A stretch of DNA of 10,099 bases, from contig JALULO010000140.1 in the NCBI GenBank assembly GCA_027056215.1, forward strand, positions 1-10,099, given 5' to 3'. Positions 1 through 6,452 of the stretch are shown here, one piece after another; position 1 is the stretch's first letter, and each line of letters begins with the position of its first letter. The notes beneath the pieces were generated by a model. The model had not been told where the DNA came from. It made no database searches and was given only the letters and a program-made list of their open reading frames with translations. The position numbers and the translations under genes were made by a program. Source of the stretch: Campylobacterales bacterium (lineage in GTDB: Bacteria; Campylobacterota; Campylobacteria; Campylobacterales; QNZT01).

Positions 1-550
1 TTTTTGGAAAAAAACGATCCAAATCTTTGGGTAGTTCATCTTGTGCGATAGCTTTTTGTAAAAGTTGTTCAAGAAATTCTATATCTTCACTATCGGCTTG
101 TACTATTTTCTCACTTTTTTGTTCCTCTTCGATATACTCTTTGTCATCTATTTCATTTTCTAAGATAGCATATATCTCTTCTGCATACATCCCATCAAAT
201 CTTGACTGGTAATTGATACGATCAGGTGGATAAAGATTGTTTTTCGCAAGCATCGCATTGATAGCATAGTCACTTGCCAATTGCCAGAGCCAGCCTTGAC
301 GGTTTAAGGCTCGGTTTTGGTGTTGCAGAGCATAGTGCATCGCCGCATTTGCAAGGGAAAACTCTAGCTCCTCGACATTGCATGATGCTAAAAAGTCGTC
401 ATTGTAGGTGAAGGTTGTGCCATTGCTCTGAAATGCTTCGATATCATCATCTTTTTCAAATCGCAATGCTCCACAAATAGAACCAAAGTAGGGGTGTTCG
501 AGCATCAGTTTTGCTTTGGCTTTTTGGAGTTTTCCCTCTATCGTCTTCAT
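1..550 (-). CDS. DUF2201/VWA-type protein, N-terminal part (C-terminus outside window)
   Basis: The ATG at 550-548 overlaps the stop of the upstream moxR-like gene as ATGA, and the frame stays open for 183 codons to the window edge. Residues about 62-100 resemble the N-terminal putative metallopeptidase domain of DUF2201 proteins, which usually carry a C-terminal VWA-like domain and sit next to MoxR ATPases. The block LWQLASDYAINAML (residues 88-101) is the conserved family segment. The family's HExxH is not intact: the aligned stretch is NAAMH (68-72), so the first His and the Glu are replaced, while H72 and the downstream H77 remain. From about residue 130 the chain becomes acidic and low in complexity, like the linker before the VWA part. 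The product is probably a partner or substrate adaptor of the MoxR ATPase rather than an active protease. The VWA domain itself is not visible, so the family call rests on the N-terminal motif and the gene context. Confidence 0.72.
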   Translation of the reverse strand, partial: MKTIEGKLQKAKAKLMLEHPYFGSICGALRFEKDDDIEAFQSNGTTFTYNDDFLASCNVEELEFSLANAAMHYALQHQNRALNRQGWLWQLASDYAINAMLAKNNLYPPDRINYQSRFDGMYAEEIYAILENEIDDKEYIEEEQKSEKIVQADSEDIEFLEQLLQKAIAQDELPKDLDRFFPK

Positions 551-1551
551 GCAAGTAGATAACTAAACTGACGTACCCACGCTTCCCAGTGTGGTGTATT
601 TTCAACAGGAAGTTTACTTTTTTGCATATCTTTTACTAGCATGATCGCAAATTCACTAGGAAGGGAAAAAGAGAAAGAGAGTACTTTGTCAATCTCTTTT
701 TTATCAAGTGAGCGTTTTAGATGGTTAACCAACCCTGCACAGAGTGCAAAAAGGACTTTTGTATCCTCTGCTTCTATCTCGGTAATCTCTCCTTTTACGA
801 TGGCTTTGATATCAGGAAGTTTATGCATCACTTTACGAAATGCTAGAAAATCGATACTATTTTCTTTCCCTATCGTACCGCCGATGGCTTCGTGCAGTAG
901 TGTTTCACTTAGTTTAGAGTGTAAAATCTTATGGACATATTCCCATGATCTTGGGGTTGGAAAAGAGCGTTCATTTTTAGCAGGATCAAAAGCAAAGAGT
1001 TTACTTTTATCAAAGTTCAGATAGCCGATGACACTTGCATCTATACCACTTTCAAATGCCCAGTTTTTCCAATCTTCAAAGTCTACATCCATCTCCAGAT
1101 GCACAAAACGGTTGGCTAGTGGTGGAGGCATGCGATAGGTTACGCCTCGGTCATTTTCACGATTTCCCGCGGCGATGATACTCCAACCTTCAGGCAGTTC
1201 ATAGTCTCCCACTTTTCGATCAAGTACCAGTTGGTAAGCAGAGGCTTGCACAGAAGGTGCTGCGGTATTGATCTCATCTAAAAACAAAATACCTTTTGAA
1301 TCTTTTGCTTTTGGTAAAAAATCAGGACTTGCCCAAACCGCTTCACTCTTCTCTTTGTCAAAAAAGGGGATACCTTTGAGATCTGTTGGATCAAGTAAAG
1401 AGAGTCGTAAATCGACAAAGTCATAGCCATGATCATGTGCGATTTGCTTGACGATAGAGGATTTTCCGATTCCCGGTGGTCCCCAGATAAAAGCGGGGAG
1501 TTTCTCTTTGGTAAAATGGGTGAGTGCTTCGTAGATTTGGCTTGCTTTCAT
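547..1551 (-). CDS. MoxR-family AAA+ ATPase
   Basis: This 334-residue cytoplasmic ATPase shows the full AAA+ set: Walker A GPPGIGKSS (residues 24-32), Walker B ILFLDE (88-93), a sensor-1 Asn in AAGNREND (N130) and an arginine-finger candidate in PLANRF (R148). The segment after the core, with FPTPRSWEYV, is typical of MoxR-like ATPases, which act as chaperones that remodel or load cofactors into target complexes together with VWA-domain partners. The next gene downstream is such a partner and overlaps by 4 bases (ATGA). The ATG at 1551 has an AGGA about 10 bases upstream, lying within the last codons of the LRV gene, and only 5 bases separate the two genes. This suggests co-translation and a shared complex. 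The target of the ATPase cannot be read from the sequence. Confidence 0.9.
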   Translation of the reverse strand: MKASQIYEALTHFTKEKLPAFIWGPPGIGKSSIVKQIAHDHGYDFVDLRLSLLDPTDLKGIPFFDKEKSEAVWASPDFLPKAKDSKGILFLDEINTAAPSVQASAYQLVLDRKVGDYELPEGWSIIAAGNRENDRGVTYRMPPPLANRFVHLEMDVDFEDWKNWAFESGIDASVIGYLNFDKSKLFAFDPAKNERSFPTPRSWEYVHKILHSKLSETLLHEAIGGTIGKENSIDFLAFRKVMHKLPDIKAIVKGEITEIEAEDTKVLFALCAGLVNHLKRSLDKKEIDKVLSFSFSLPSEFAIMLVKDMQKSKLPVENTPHWEAWVRQFSYLLA

Positions 1552-1556
1552 CGTGT

Positions 1557-2906
1557 TTATATTCCTAAATTGTGTAGTATATTTTGGGTAAATATTTTAT
1601 TTTCTTTGAGATAGGTTAAGAGTCTTGAATCGATTTGCAACTGTTGCAACCAACTGATAGGCAAAGCTTCGTTATGTGCGAGTGAGCAGTTGATCTCAAA
1701 ATCATCTTTTTCAAAAAGCTGTTGCAGTAGCGTAAGCGGTGCTTTGGTATTGCGTGCGAGGTAGATTTGTATCTGATGGTCATCTTTTTCAAAAAGTATT
1801 TGTAGTATCTCATGAGGTGTATTTGGATTGGCACAGAGAAATGGATAGAGTGCTGGATTTTGTAGATCATAGAGCTTTTGCAGTTGGATGGTGGATAGTG
1901 TTGCGTTTTTTGCAAGGTTTTGTAAAATGTTTAAATCTTTCGAGTTCATGAGTGTATCGATCACATCTTCACAGAGGTTTTCATTGGTTGCAATTTTCGG
2001 AGGATAGGGTGCTTGTAAAAGTTGGAGTCGTTGGCTATCTATCTTTTGGCACTCCCATAAAATAGGGTAGTTTATCAATCTTGCAAACAGTTCTGGAGCA
2101 AGGTTTTCATTTTGCGCTAGTGCTTCTTTAGTTTGTTGTGAACCTCTGTTGAAAAGTTGCTCTTGTATTTGGTGTGAACTTGCGGGATTGAGTGCTAGAA
2201 AATAGTCTATTTCAGGATCATCTTGACGTAAAAGTTTGGTAAGTGTTTTATCGTTTGTATATGGATTGATGGCGATCGCTTCACGTGTTGTTGTGGGTCT
2301 TTTGATACCGCTACGGCTTTGTTTAACCTTGATTTTGGGTAAGCTAAACATCACCTCTAAAAGATCAGGGTTTTGTGTCAAAAGTGCTACTTCAAAGATA
2401 GAGATGGGTGAGTGGTAAGTTGCTGCATCAAAACGGCTTTTTGAGAAAAATCGTTTGGCAAAGAGTGTAGACATCTTCATGTTTTCACTGCTATCGAACA
2501 TCCCCTCTCCTCTCCAGTCATACATGGCAAAGAGTTTGATAAAGAGGGCATCTGTTAAGTGTTGATTATGCAAAAGACGGGCAAGTCTATCTTGGTTATT
2601 AGAGAGTTTCAAACTCATCAAAATCGAATCAGAGTTTAGTTGTGTAGCATAAAGTTTATCAAATTGATCGGTATTATAAATGGGGATTTTTTTCTGATAA
2701 GCAAGCGTTGCCATCTCTTCTTCTAGTGGTGAAAGAATCGTACCTTCAACGACCATCACAACGTCATCGTCTAGTGTATCCGTATAGCGTATGGCAAATT
2801 TTTCCAAAAAGAGTATCACCTCTTCTTTGTTAAGGGAAGTATAGCGCCCTAAGAAAAGGATAGCATTGTCATGTGCTTTTTGAAAATCTTTATGGATATC
2901 TTTCAT
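1557..2906 (-). CDS. Leucine-rich-repeat-variant (LRV) protein in MoxR operon
   Basis: This protein has 449 residues from the ATG at 2906. The ATG shares one base with the upstream stop (TGATG) and has GAGAG 6 bases ahead. A TTG three bases earlier is also open but is spaced worse from that site. From about residue 210 to the end the protein consists of eight or nine degenerate repeats of about 25 residues with the pattern LAxNxxxPxxLLxxLFEKDDxxIxxx, for example LCANPNTPHEILQILFEKDD and LARNTKAPLTLLQQLFEKDD. This matches LRV-type alpha solenoids, which bind proteins. The first 75 or so residues (ILFLGRYTSLN... to ...IPIYNTDQFDKLY) alternate strand and helix in a BRCT-like order, but this is only a fold impression. 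No catalytic motif, signal peptide or membrane segment is visible. Its place directly before moxR suggests a scaffold or substrate adaptor for the ATPase. The precise function is unknown. Confidence 0.8.
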   Translation of the reverse strand: MKDIHKDFQKAHDNAILFLGRYTSLNKEEVILFLEKFAIRYTDTLDDDVVMVVEGTILSPLEEEMATLAYQKKIPIYNTDQFDKLYATQLNSDSILMSLKLSNNQDRLARLLHNQHLTDALFIKLFAMYDWRGEGMFDSSENMKMSTLFAKRFFSKSRFDAATYHSPISIFEVALLTQNPDLLEVMFSLPKIKVKQSRSGIKRPTTTREAIAINPYTNDKTLTKLLRQDDPEIDYFLALNPASSHQIQEQLFNRGSQQTKEALAQNENLAPELFARLINYPILWECQKIDSQRLQLLQAPYPPKIATNENLCEDVIDTLMNSKDLNILQNLAKNATLSTIQLQKLYDLQNPALYPFLCANPNTPHEILQILFEKDDHQIQIYLARNTKAPLTLLQQLFEKDDFEINCSLAHNEALPISWLQQLQIDSRLLTYLKENKIFTQNILHNLGI

Positions 2907-3388
2907 CAAAAGCTCTCAGTTACACATCGTAAACCAGCAGGAAGTTGTAGTGGTACTTCTTTAAATTTTGGTGATACATTATGGGTATGGATAGTGCCTA
3001 AAGTGCCATCTGTCTTGATGCCAACGATACGTTTACACTCGGGAAAACTAAAATAAGGTATTAACTTATCCTCATCCATACCCTTGGAGATACTTTGCAC
3101 CTCTTTGAGTGTCGGAACATGCCAGTTTGTGATGCCAAAAAAAGAGAGTTGTTGGCAAAAATCTTCAGCTTTTTGTAAAACCTCATCCTTGTTTCCATGT
3201 AAAGCTTTACAACCTTGTATACTGTTTACAAAGACAAGATTTTGACGCAAGTCTTTGATGATAGTATGATTGTTTTCATCGGTTTGTGAGATATAGTTAG
3301 CTGTTTGAAAGTTTATGGATGCTTTTGGTGCACTATCCCCACAAGCGATAAAAAATAAAACAACGATAGCATATAAAATAATCTTCAT
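2906..3388 (-). CDS. Small lipoprotein with DUF1566-like domain
   Basis: This 160-residue protein starts MKIILYAIVVLFFIAC. A hydrophobic signal segment ends at C16, a plausible though non-ideal lipobox (F-I-A-C), so the mature protein should be a membrane-anchored periplasmic lipoprotein. The segment FCQQLSFFGITNWHVPTLKE (77-96) and the QSI after it match the hallmark of DUF1566/Lcl C-terminal domains (YCxxLxxxGxxDWRLPTxKELxSI). The cysteines C60, C78, C118 and C155 could form two disulfides, as is common in such domains. The function of DUF1566 domains is not established; they are often found on exported or surface proteins. It is the first gene of the minus-strand operon, with AGGGGAG 8 bases before the ATG and a strong extended -10 upstream. 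Its stop shares one base with the ATG of the LRV gene. Confidence 0.8.
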   Translation of the reverse strand: MKIILYAIVVLFFIACGDSAPKASINFQTANYISQTDENNHTIIKDLRQNLVFVNSIQGCKALHGNKDEVLQKAEDFCQQLSFFGITNWHVPTLKEVQSISKGMDEDKLIPYFSFPECKRIVGIKTDGTLGTIHTHNVSPKFKEVPLQLPAGLRCVTESF

Positions 3389-3415
3389 GATATAGACTCC
3401 CCTCTATTTGGAAAA

Positions 3416-3424
3416 ATTATACCA
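3416..3424 (-). promoter_or_regulatory. Extended -10 promoter of the lipoprotein-LRV-moxR-DUF2201 operon
   Basis: On the minus strand the sequence reads TGGTATAAT, a perfect TGnTATAAT extended -10. The expected start is near 3409, giving a leader of about 21 bases with the AGGGGAG Shine-Dalgarno. No -35 is evident, as usual in Campylobacterota. No other promoter is obvious before the downstream genes, which are linked by overlaps or a 5-base gap. Confidence 0.75.
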
Positions 3425-3471
3425 TAACTATGTTTTTGTAACTATTGTGTAGGTTGGGTTGTTCCTCACCC

Positions 3472-3496
3472 TATCAATTTTCTCAAAAAATTGATA
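3472..3496. promoter_or_regulatory. Perfect 10-bp inverted repeat, likely BrnTA operator
   Basis: TATCAATTTT (3472-3481) and its exact reverse complement AAAATTGATA (3487-3496) are separated by 5 bases. The right arm covers the TG and the first two bases of the brnT extended -10. BrnA antitoxins are ribbon-helix-helix-type DNA binders that repress their own operon. A perfect dyad overlapping the -10 is where such a repressor would bind. Binding by BrnA or the BrnTA complex is inferred. Confidence 0.65.
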
Positions 3497-3500
3497 TAAT
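3492..3500 (+). promoter_or_regulatory. Extended -10 promoter of brnTA (leaderless)
   Basis: TGATATAAT fits TGnTATAAT exactly, and the brnT ATG follows after only 6 bases (ctgagt). Standard spacing from the -10 to +1 places the transcription start on the A of the ATG, and there is no Shine-Dalgarno in between. The toxin mRNA is therefore predicted to be leaderless. Confidence 0.7.
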
Positions 3501-3506
3501 CTGAGT

Positions 3507-3800
3507 ATGAAATTTGAATGGGATAAAAACAAAGAAAAAACAAACATACGAAAACATGGTATCACTTTTGAGCAAGCATCGTATGTGTTTGCCGATCCTT
3601 TTGTTTTAAGTAAATTTGATGATGAACATTCAGATGATGAAGATAGATATGTGCTTTTAGGTAAGAGTCTCAATGATGCTGTACTTGTTGTTGTACATAC
3701 ATTTAGGGATGAAAATGGTGTTGAGTTTGTTAGAATCATAAGTGCTAGAAAAGCTACCAAAAATGAGAAAAAAGTATATCAAAGAAGGTGTTTAAAATGA
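3507..3800 (+). CDS. brnT: BrnT-family type II toxin (ribonuclease)
   Basis: This 97-residue protein matches BrnT along its whole length: the start MKFEWDKNKEKTNIRKHGITF, then ADP, an acidic stretch, EDRY, and the signature IISARKATKNEKKVY near the end. BrnT toxins are small RelE-like-fold ribonucleases that block translation until bound by BrnA. The toxin gene precedes the antitoxin gene, as in known brnTA operons, and its TGA overlaps the brnA ATG (ATGA), which would couple synthesis of the two. The ATG chosen gives the family's usual N-terminus and lies 6 bases after a perfect extended -10, with no Shine-Dalgarno. The frame is intact, so the toxin is presumably functional. Confidence 0.93.
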   Translation: MKFEWDKNKEKTNIRKHGITFEQASYVFADPFVLSKFDDEHSDDEDRYVLLGKSLNDAVLVVVHTFRDENGVEFVRIISARKATKNEKKVYQRRCLK

Positions 3801-4006
3801 AAAATGAGTATGACTTTTCGAATGCAGAACAAGGGAAGTTTTATAGACCAATTGAAGAGCTAGAAATACCAATATATTTAGATAAAGAGGTACAAAATAT
3901 TTTAATGAAATATGTTGGCAAGAATGAAGATGGTGCATCATTGAGTGAACTTGTTAATGCTTTGGTTAAAAAAGATATAGAAATTTCAAAAAAACTAGCT
4001 TCTTAG
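3797..4006 (+). CDS. brnA: BrnA-family antitoxin
   Basis: This 69-residue protein carries the family start YDFSNAEQGKFYRP (residues 5-18) followed by a beta-strand segment (LEIPIYLD) and two helices (from DKEVQNIL and from SLSELVNALVKKDI), the expected ribbon-helix-helix-like dimerisation and DNA-binding fold. It should neutralise BrnT and repress the operon through the dyad upstream of brnT. The ATG at 3797 overlaps the brnT stop and has AGAAGG 8 bases upstream. A GTG at 3788 is in frame but would lie on that site and add three residues not seen in the family. The last codons form the hairpin of a terminator for the converging gene. Confidence 0.92.
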   Translation: MKNEYDFSNAEQGKFYRPIEELEIPIYLDKEVQNILMKYVGKNEDGASLSELVNALVKKDIEISKKLAS

Positions 4007-4010
4007 CTAG
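3987..4010 (-). terminator. Rho-independent terminator of the HypF-like gene, inside brnA 3' end
   Basis: Read on the minus strand, a 6-bp stem CTAGCT/AGCTAG with loop AAGA is followed at once by TTTTTTTGAAA. It begins 13 bases after the stop of the 4023-5519 gene. On the plus strand no T-run follows the stem, so it should act only on minus-strand transcripts. The stem is short with three GC pairs, so efficiency may be moderate. Confidence 0.65.
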
Positions 4011-4022
4011 GAGGCTGTGACT

Positions 4023-5519
4023 TTAATAAAAATATAAAAGATTTTCATCTTCAAGTTTTTCGATCGTAAGTTCTGTTAAATCTCTGTATCTTAGTAGTCT
4101 TCCATTTAAGGTTACTCCCATTTGTTTCTCTTTTGCAACATCACATATGATTGTGCTGATGGTATATACTAATGTACTTGCAAGATGTTTTAGGGAACGG
4201 TTTTGCAAAAATGCAGAGATGACATCTATCTCAATCGCATTATCTTCTATATGATATGCCAACACATCTTCTGCACAGACTTCAAAATGTGCTTCGGCGA
4301 GTAAAACACTCTCATCTTGAAAACTCTTTTCATGAAGTTCTCTTGAAAGACTTGCAATCGCGTCAAAAAGTGTTAAAAAGGAGGTTGATACTGTGGTATT
4401 GATCTCTTTTGTCCAGTTCTCATATAGTGACTCTATCTGTGAAACTGTAAAAGGAAGATCATAGGTTAAAATCTCTTGTATCGGAAGTTTCGCAAATAGC
4501 AAACTTAAGGCACTATATTTTGGTTGTTCTTGATGATTTTCATCGAGTAGGATTTTAAGTGGTGCTAGTGTCATATCTGCAATCTTTGTTTGGGTAAAAT
4601 CTAAAACTACTTCAAAGGTATTTTCCTCTTTCTTTACAGTTTCAGGTGGAGTGATGCGTCTTGATTGACCGTACATGATTTGATAAACCTCTCTTGGGTT
4701 TTTCGTAGGCTCTATCTCTTGGTCATCAAAAATATATTTAAAACGATCTCCGTAGGTCTCTAATAACTGTCGTTTTTCAGATATGATAACACCTTCTTGT
4801 GTTTGTGCGTCTATACTGATCAGGGGAAAAGCGATTTGCTGAAAGAGTTGATCATAAAATTTGCTAGATGCCAAAGAGACTGAAATACGTTTGTTGATAG
4901 GATTGATAAGGGGAGAGAGTACATATTTGTATCTGTCACGATCTAGACGATGAAGATTTTTCATCTTTGCTAAAACAAGAGGGTTGTTTTGTGACGTGAG
5001 AAGTGCTTGTTCTTTTTTTGAGAGCAAGATAAGTTTTTGCATATTGATCATGTTTTTAAAAACTACAGGTAAAGGTTTGGTTGGCTGTTTGATCAAATCT
5101 CTTAACATCTGTATAGATTTGGCTTTTGAAGCACTACTAAGAATATGAAAACCGTTTTTTTCTTTGATGGCAATTATATCGCCACGTATTAAATACTTTA
5201 TACACGTCTTTAGAGCAATTTGGTTTTTACTTTCCTTATCATTGCTCTGTTTATGAGAAGCTTGTTGTTTATGATTTTTATCTTTTCTTTTTGAATAAGA
5301 TTGAATATCTATAAGTTCTATCAATTTTTTTAAAAGTATTGGTTCAAAAGAAGAAAAAAAATCTTGACTAGCCATGATTTCAAGCGTAAAACCTGTTCTT
5401 GTTTCTTTAAATATCGCATCAGAAATTTCATGCTCAGAAACAAATGCCATGATATGACTTTTCAGATTTATATTGTCGTAGGGTCTTCCTTTTACGCTGT
5501 ATAAGTAGGCTTGCATCAT
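4023..5519 (-). CDS. Degenerate HypF-like protein (hydrogenase maturation carbamoyltransferase paralogue)
   Basis: This protein has 498 residues against about 750 for HypF. The order of parts follows HypF: an acylphosphatase-like head (1-70), a YrdC-like part (about 100-290) containing GDIIAIKEKNGFHIL (113-127, compare GNIVAIKGIGGFHL in E. coli HypF), PTKPLPVV (146-153) and LLTSQNNPLVL, then a piece of the Kae1-like C-terminal part with STSFLTLFDAIASL and GVTLNG (468-473). Missing are the GVGFRP acylphosphatase motif, the four-Cys zinc fingers (replaced by a Lys-rich linker at 76-100), the KxRPxKP and SGN elements of YrdC, and the His metal site of the Kae1-like domain. Classical carbamoyl-transfer chemistry is therefore unlikely. 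The ATG at 5519 has AGGA 8 bases upstream. No hyp or hydrogenase genes are nearby. The relationship is judged by eye, and the present role is unknown. Confidence 0.68.
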   Translation of the reverse strand: MMQAYLYSVKGRPYDNINLKSHIMAFVSEHEISDAIFKETRTGFTLEIMASQDFFSSFEPILLKKLIELIDIQSYSKRKDKNHKQQASHKQSNDKESKNQIALKTCIKYLIRGDIIAIKEKNGFHILSSASKAKSIQMLRDLIKQPTKPLPVVFKNMINMQKLILLSKKEQALLTSQNNPLVLAKMKNLHRLDRDRYKYVLSPLINPINKRISVSLASSKFYDQLFQQIAFPLISIDAQTQEGVIISEKRQLLETYGDRFKYIFDDQEIEPTKNPREVYQIMYGQSRRITPPETVKKEENTFEVVLDFTQTKIADMTLAPLKILLDENHQEQPKYSALSLLFAKLPIQEILTYDLPFTVSQIESLYENWTKEINTTVSTSFLTLFDAIASLSRELHEKSFQDESVLLAEAHFEVCAEDVLAYHIEDNAIEIDVISAFLQNRSLKHLASTLVYTISTIICDVAKEKQMGVTLNGRLLRYRDLTELTIEKLEDENLLYFY

Positions 5520-5540
5520 TTCTATCGTCCTGTCTTTTGA

Positions 5541-5569
5541 TTAATATTATAATTATATATTATAAATAC
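5541..5569 (-). promoter_or_regulatory. AT-only promoter island of the HypF-like gene
   Basis: This stretch is nearly pure A/T. On the minus strand it contains three TATAAT boxes (5564-5559, 5557-5552, 5551-5546). The last would give a leader of about 20 bases with the AGGA site. One TATAAT also reads on the plus strand (5548-5553). Which box is used cannot be told from the sequence. Confidence 0.5.
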
Positions 5570-5645
5570 TGAAAGTAAGATTTAATTGACTCATAAAAGT
5601 GTATCTTTTCTTCGTCAATATAAAGAGCTTGTTGTGATTTTTTTG

Positions 5646-5654
5646 TGTTATAAT
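5646..5654 (+). promoter_or_regulatory. Extended -10 promoter of surE operon (leaderless)
   Basis: TGTTATAAT fits TGnTATAAT exactly and is followed by 6 bases (ctttac) and the surE ATG, so +1 should be the A of the start codon. No Shine-Dalgarno is present. The geometry is identical to that of brnT. Confidence 0.7.
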
Positions 5655-5660
5655 CTTTAC

Positions 5661-6452
5661 ATGAATAAGCAAAAAACGATACTGGTAACAAATGATGATG
5701 GGTTTGAAAGTTTAGGGCTTAAGGCTCTTGTTGAGGCATTGCGACCTCTTGGACGTGTAATAATCACAGCACCTTCCAATGAAAAGTCGGCTTGTGCGCA
5801 TAGTATGACGCTTTCTAGACCGCTTCGGTTTATAGAAATTGAGGATGATTTTTATAAGTTAGATGATGGAACGCCGACAGATTGTGTTTTTTTAGCACTC
5901 AATGCCCACTTTGATGAAGGTGACAGACCTGATCTTATCGTCAGTGGGATAAACCGAGGCTCAAATATGGGAGAAGATATCACTTATAGTGGTACAGCTG
6001 GTGGTGCGATGGAAGGGGTGCTTCAGGGGATTCCTTCCATCGCGATTTCACAGGTATGTAAAGATAAGTGTCAAAATATTTTAGATTTTGGTTATGATTT
6101 GGCTGCTGATGTGGCACATGATTTAGCAAAAAAAGTTTTAGAGGGTAGATACCCTTTGGGGAAAAGAAAATTTTTAAATGTCAATATCCCTCCCATTCAT
6201 AAAGAGCAATGCAAAGGATATAAAGTGACCAATGCTGGTAAGCGTATCTATGCCAATAGTGCACACTTGCATCGAAATCCTAGAGGTGAAGAATACTACT
6301 GGATTGGTTTACCTGCCTTTGAGTGGGATAAGCGAGGAGATGTGCATATGTGTGATCTTGAAGCCATTCATGCTGATTATGTTTCTATCACGCCGGTTCA
6401 TCTGGATATGACCTCTTATGACGATATCAAAACTTTGGAAGCGTGGATTTGA
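5661..6452 (+). CDS. surE: 5'/3'-nucleotidase SurE
   Basis: This 263-residue, metal-dependent cytoplasmic phosphatase dephosphorylates nucleoside monophosphates and, in known members, short polyphosphate. It belongs to nucleotide salvage and stationary-phase survival functions. The family motifs are intact: ILVTNDDG with D12/D13 at the metal site, the serine in PSNEKSACAHSMT (S43), GTPTDC, and SGINRGSNMGEDITYSGT with the metal-binding N98. The length is typical. The ATG at 5661 gives the canonical MNKQKTILVTNDDG start. An upstream in-frame TTG at 5586 would add 25 unrelated residues and cross the -10. It is the first gene of an operon; tcdA starts within its last codons. Confidence 0.96.
   Translation: MNKQKTILVTNDDGFESLGLKALVEALRPLGRVIITAPSNEKSACAHSMTLSRPLRFIEIEDDFYKLDDGTPTDCVFLALNAHFDEGDRPDLIVSGINRGSNMGEDITYSGTAGGAMEGVLQGIPSIAISQVCKDKCQNILDFGYDLAADVAHDLAKKVLEGRYPLGKRKFLNVNIPPIHKEQCKGYKVTNAGKRIYANSAHLHRNPRGEEYYWIGLPAFEWDKRGDVHMCDLEAIHADYVSITPVHLDMTSYDDIKTLEAWI

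Noticed and set aside
3428..3760. 110-codon minus-strand frame opposite brnT
   Set aside because: It lies antisense to a clear BrnT gene, has no recognisable family and no start signals, and is a shadow of the real gene.
3788..3796. GTG start for brnA three codons earlier
   Set aside because: The GTG overlaps the AGAAGG that properly serves the ATG at 3797, and family members begin at the residue matching that ATG.
3995..4010. CTAGCT/AGCTAG hairpin as a brnA (plus-strand) terminator
   Set aside because: The plus strand has GAGGCTGTGAC after the stem and no T-run. The T-run exists only on the minus strand.
5586..5660. Upstream in-frame TTG extension of SurE by 25 residues
   Set aside because: The added residues do not fit SurE, the TTG lacks a good ribosome binding site, and the extension would cross the extended -10 at 5646.
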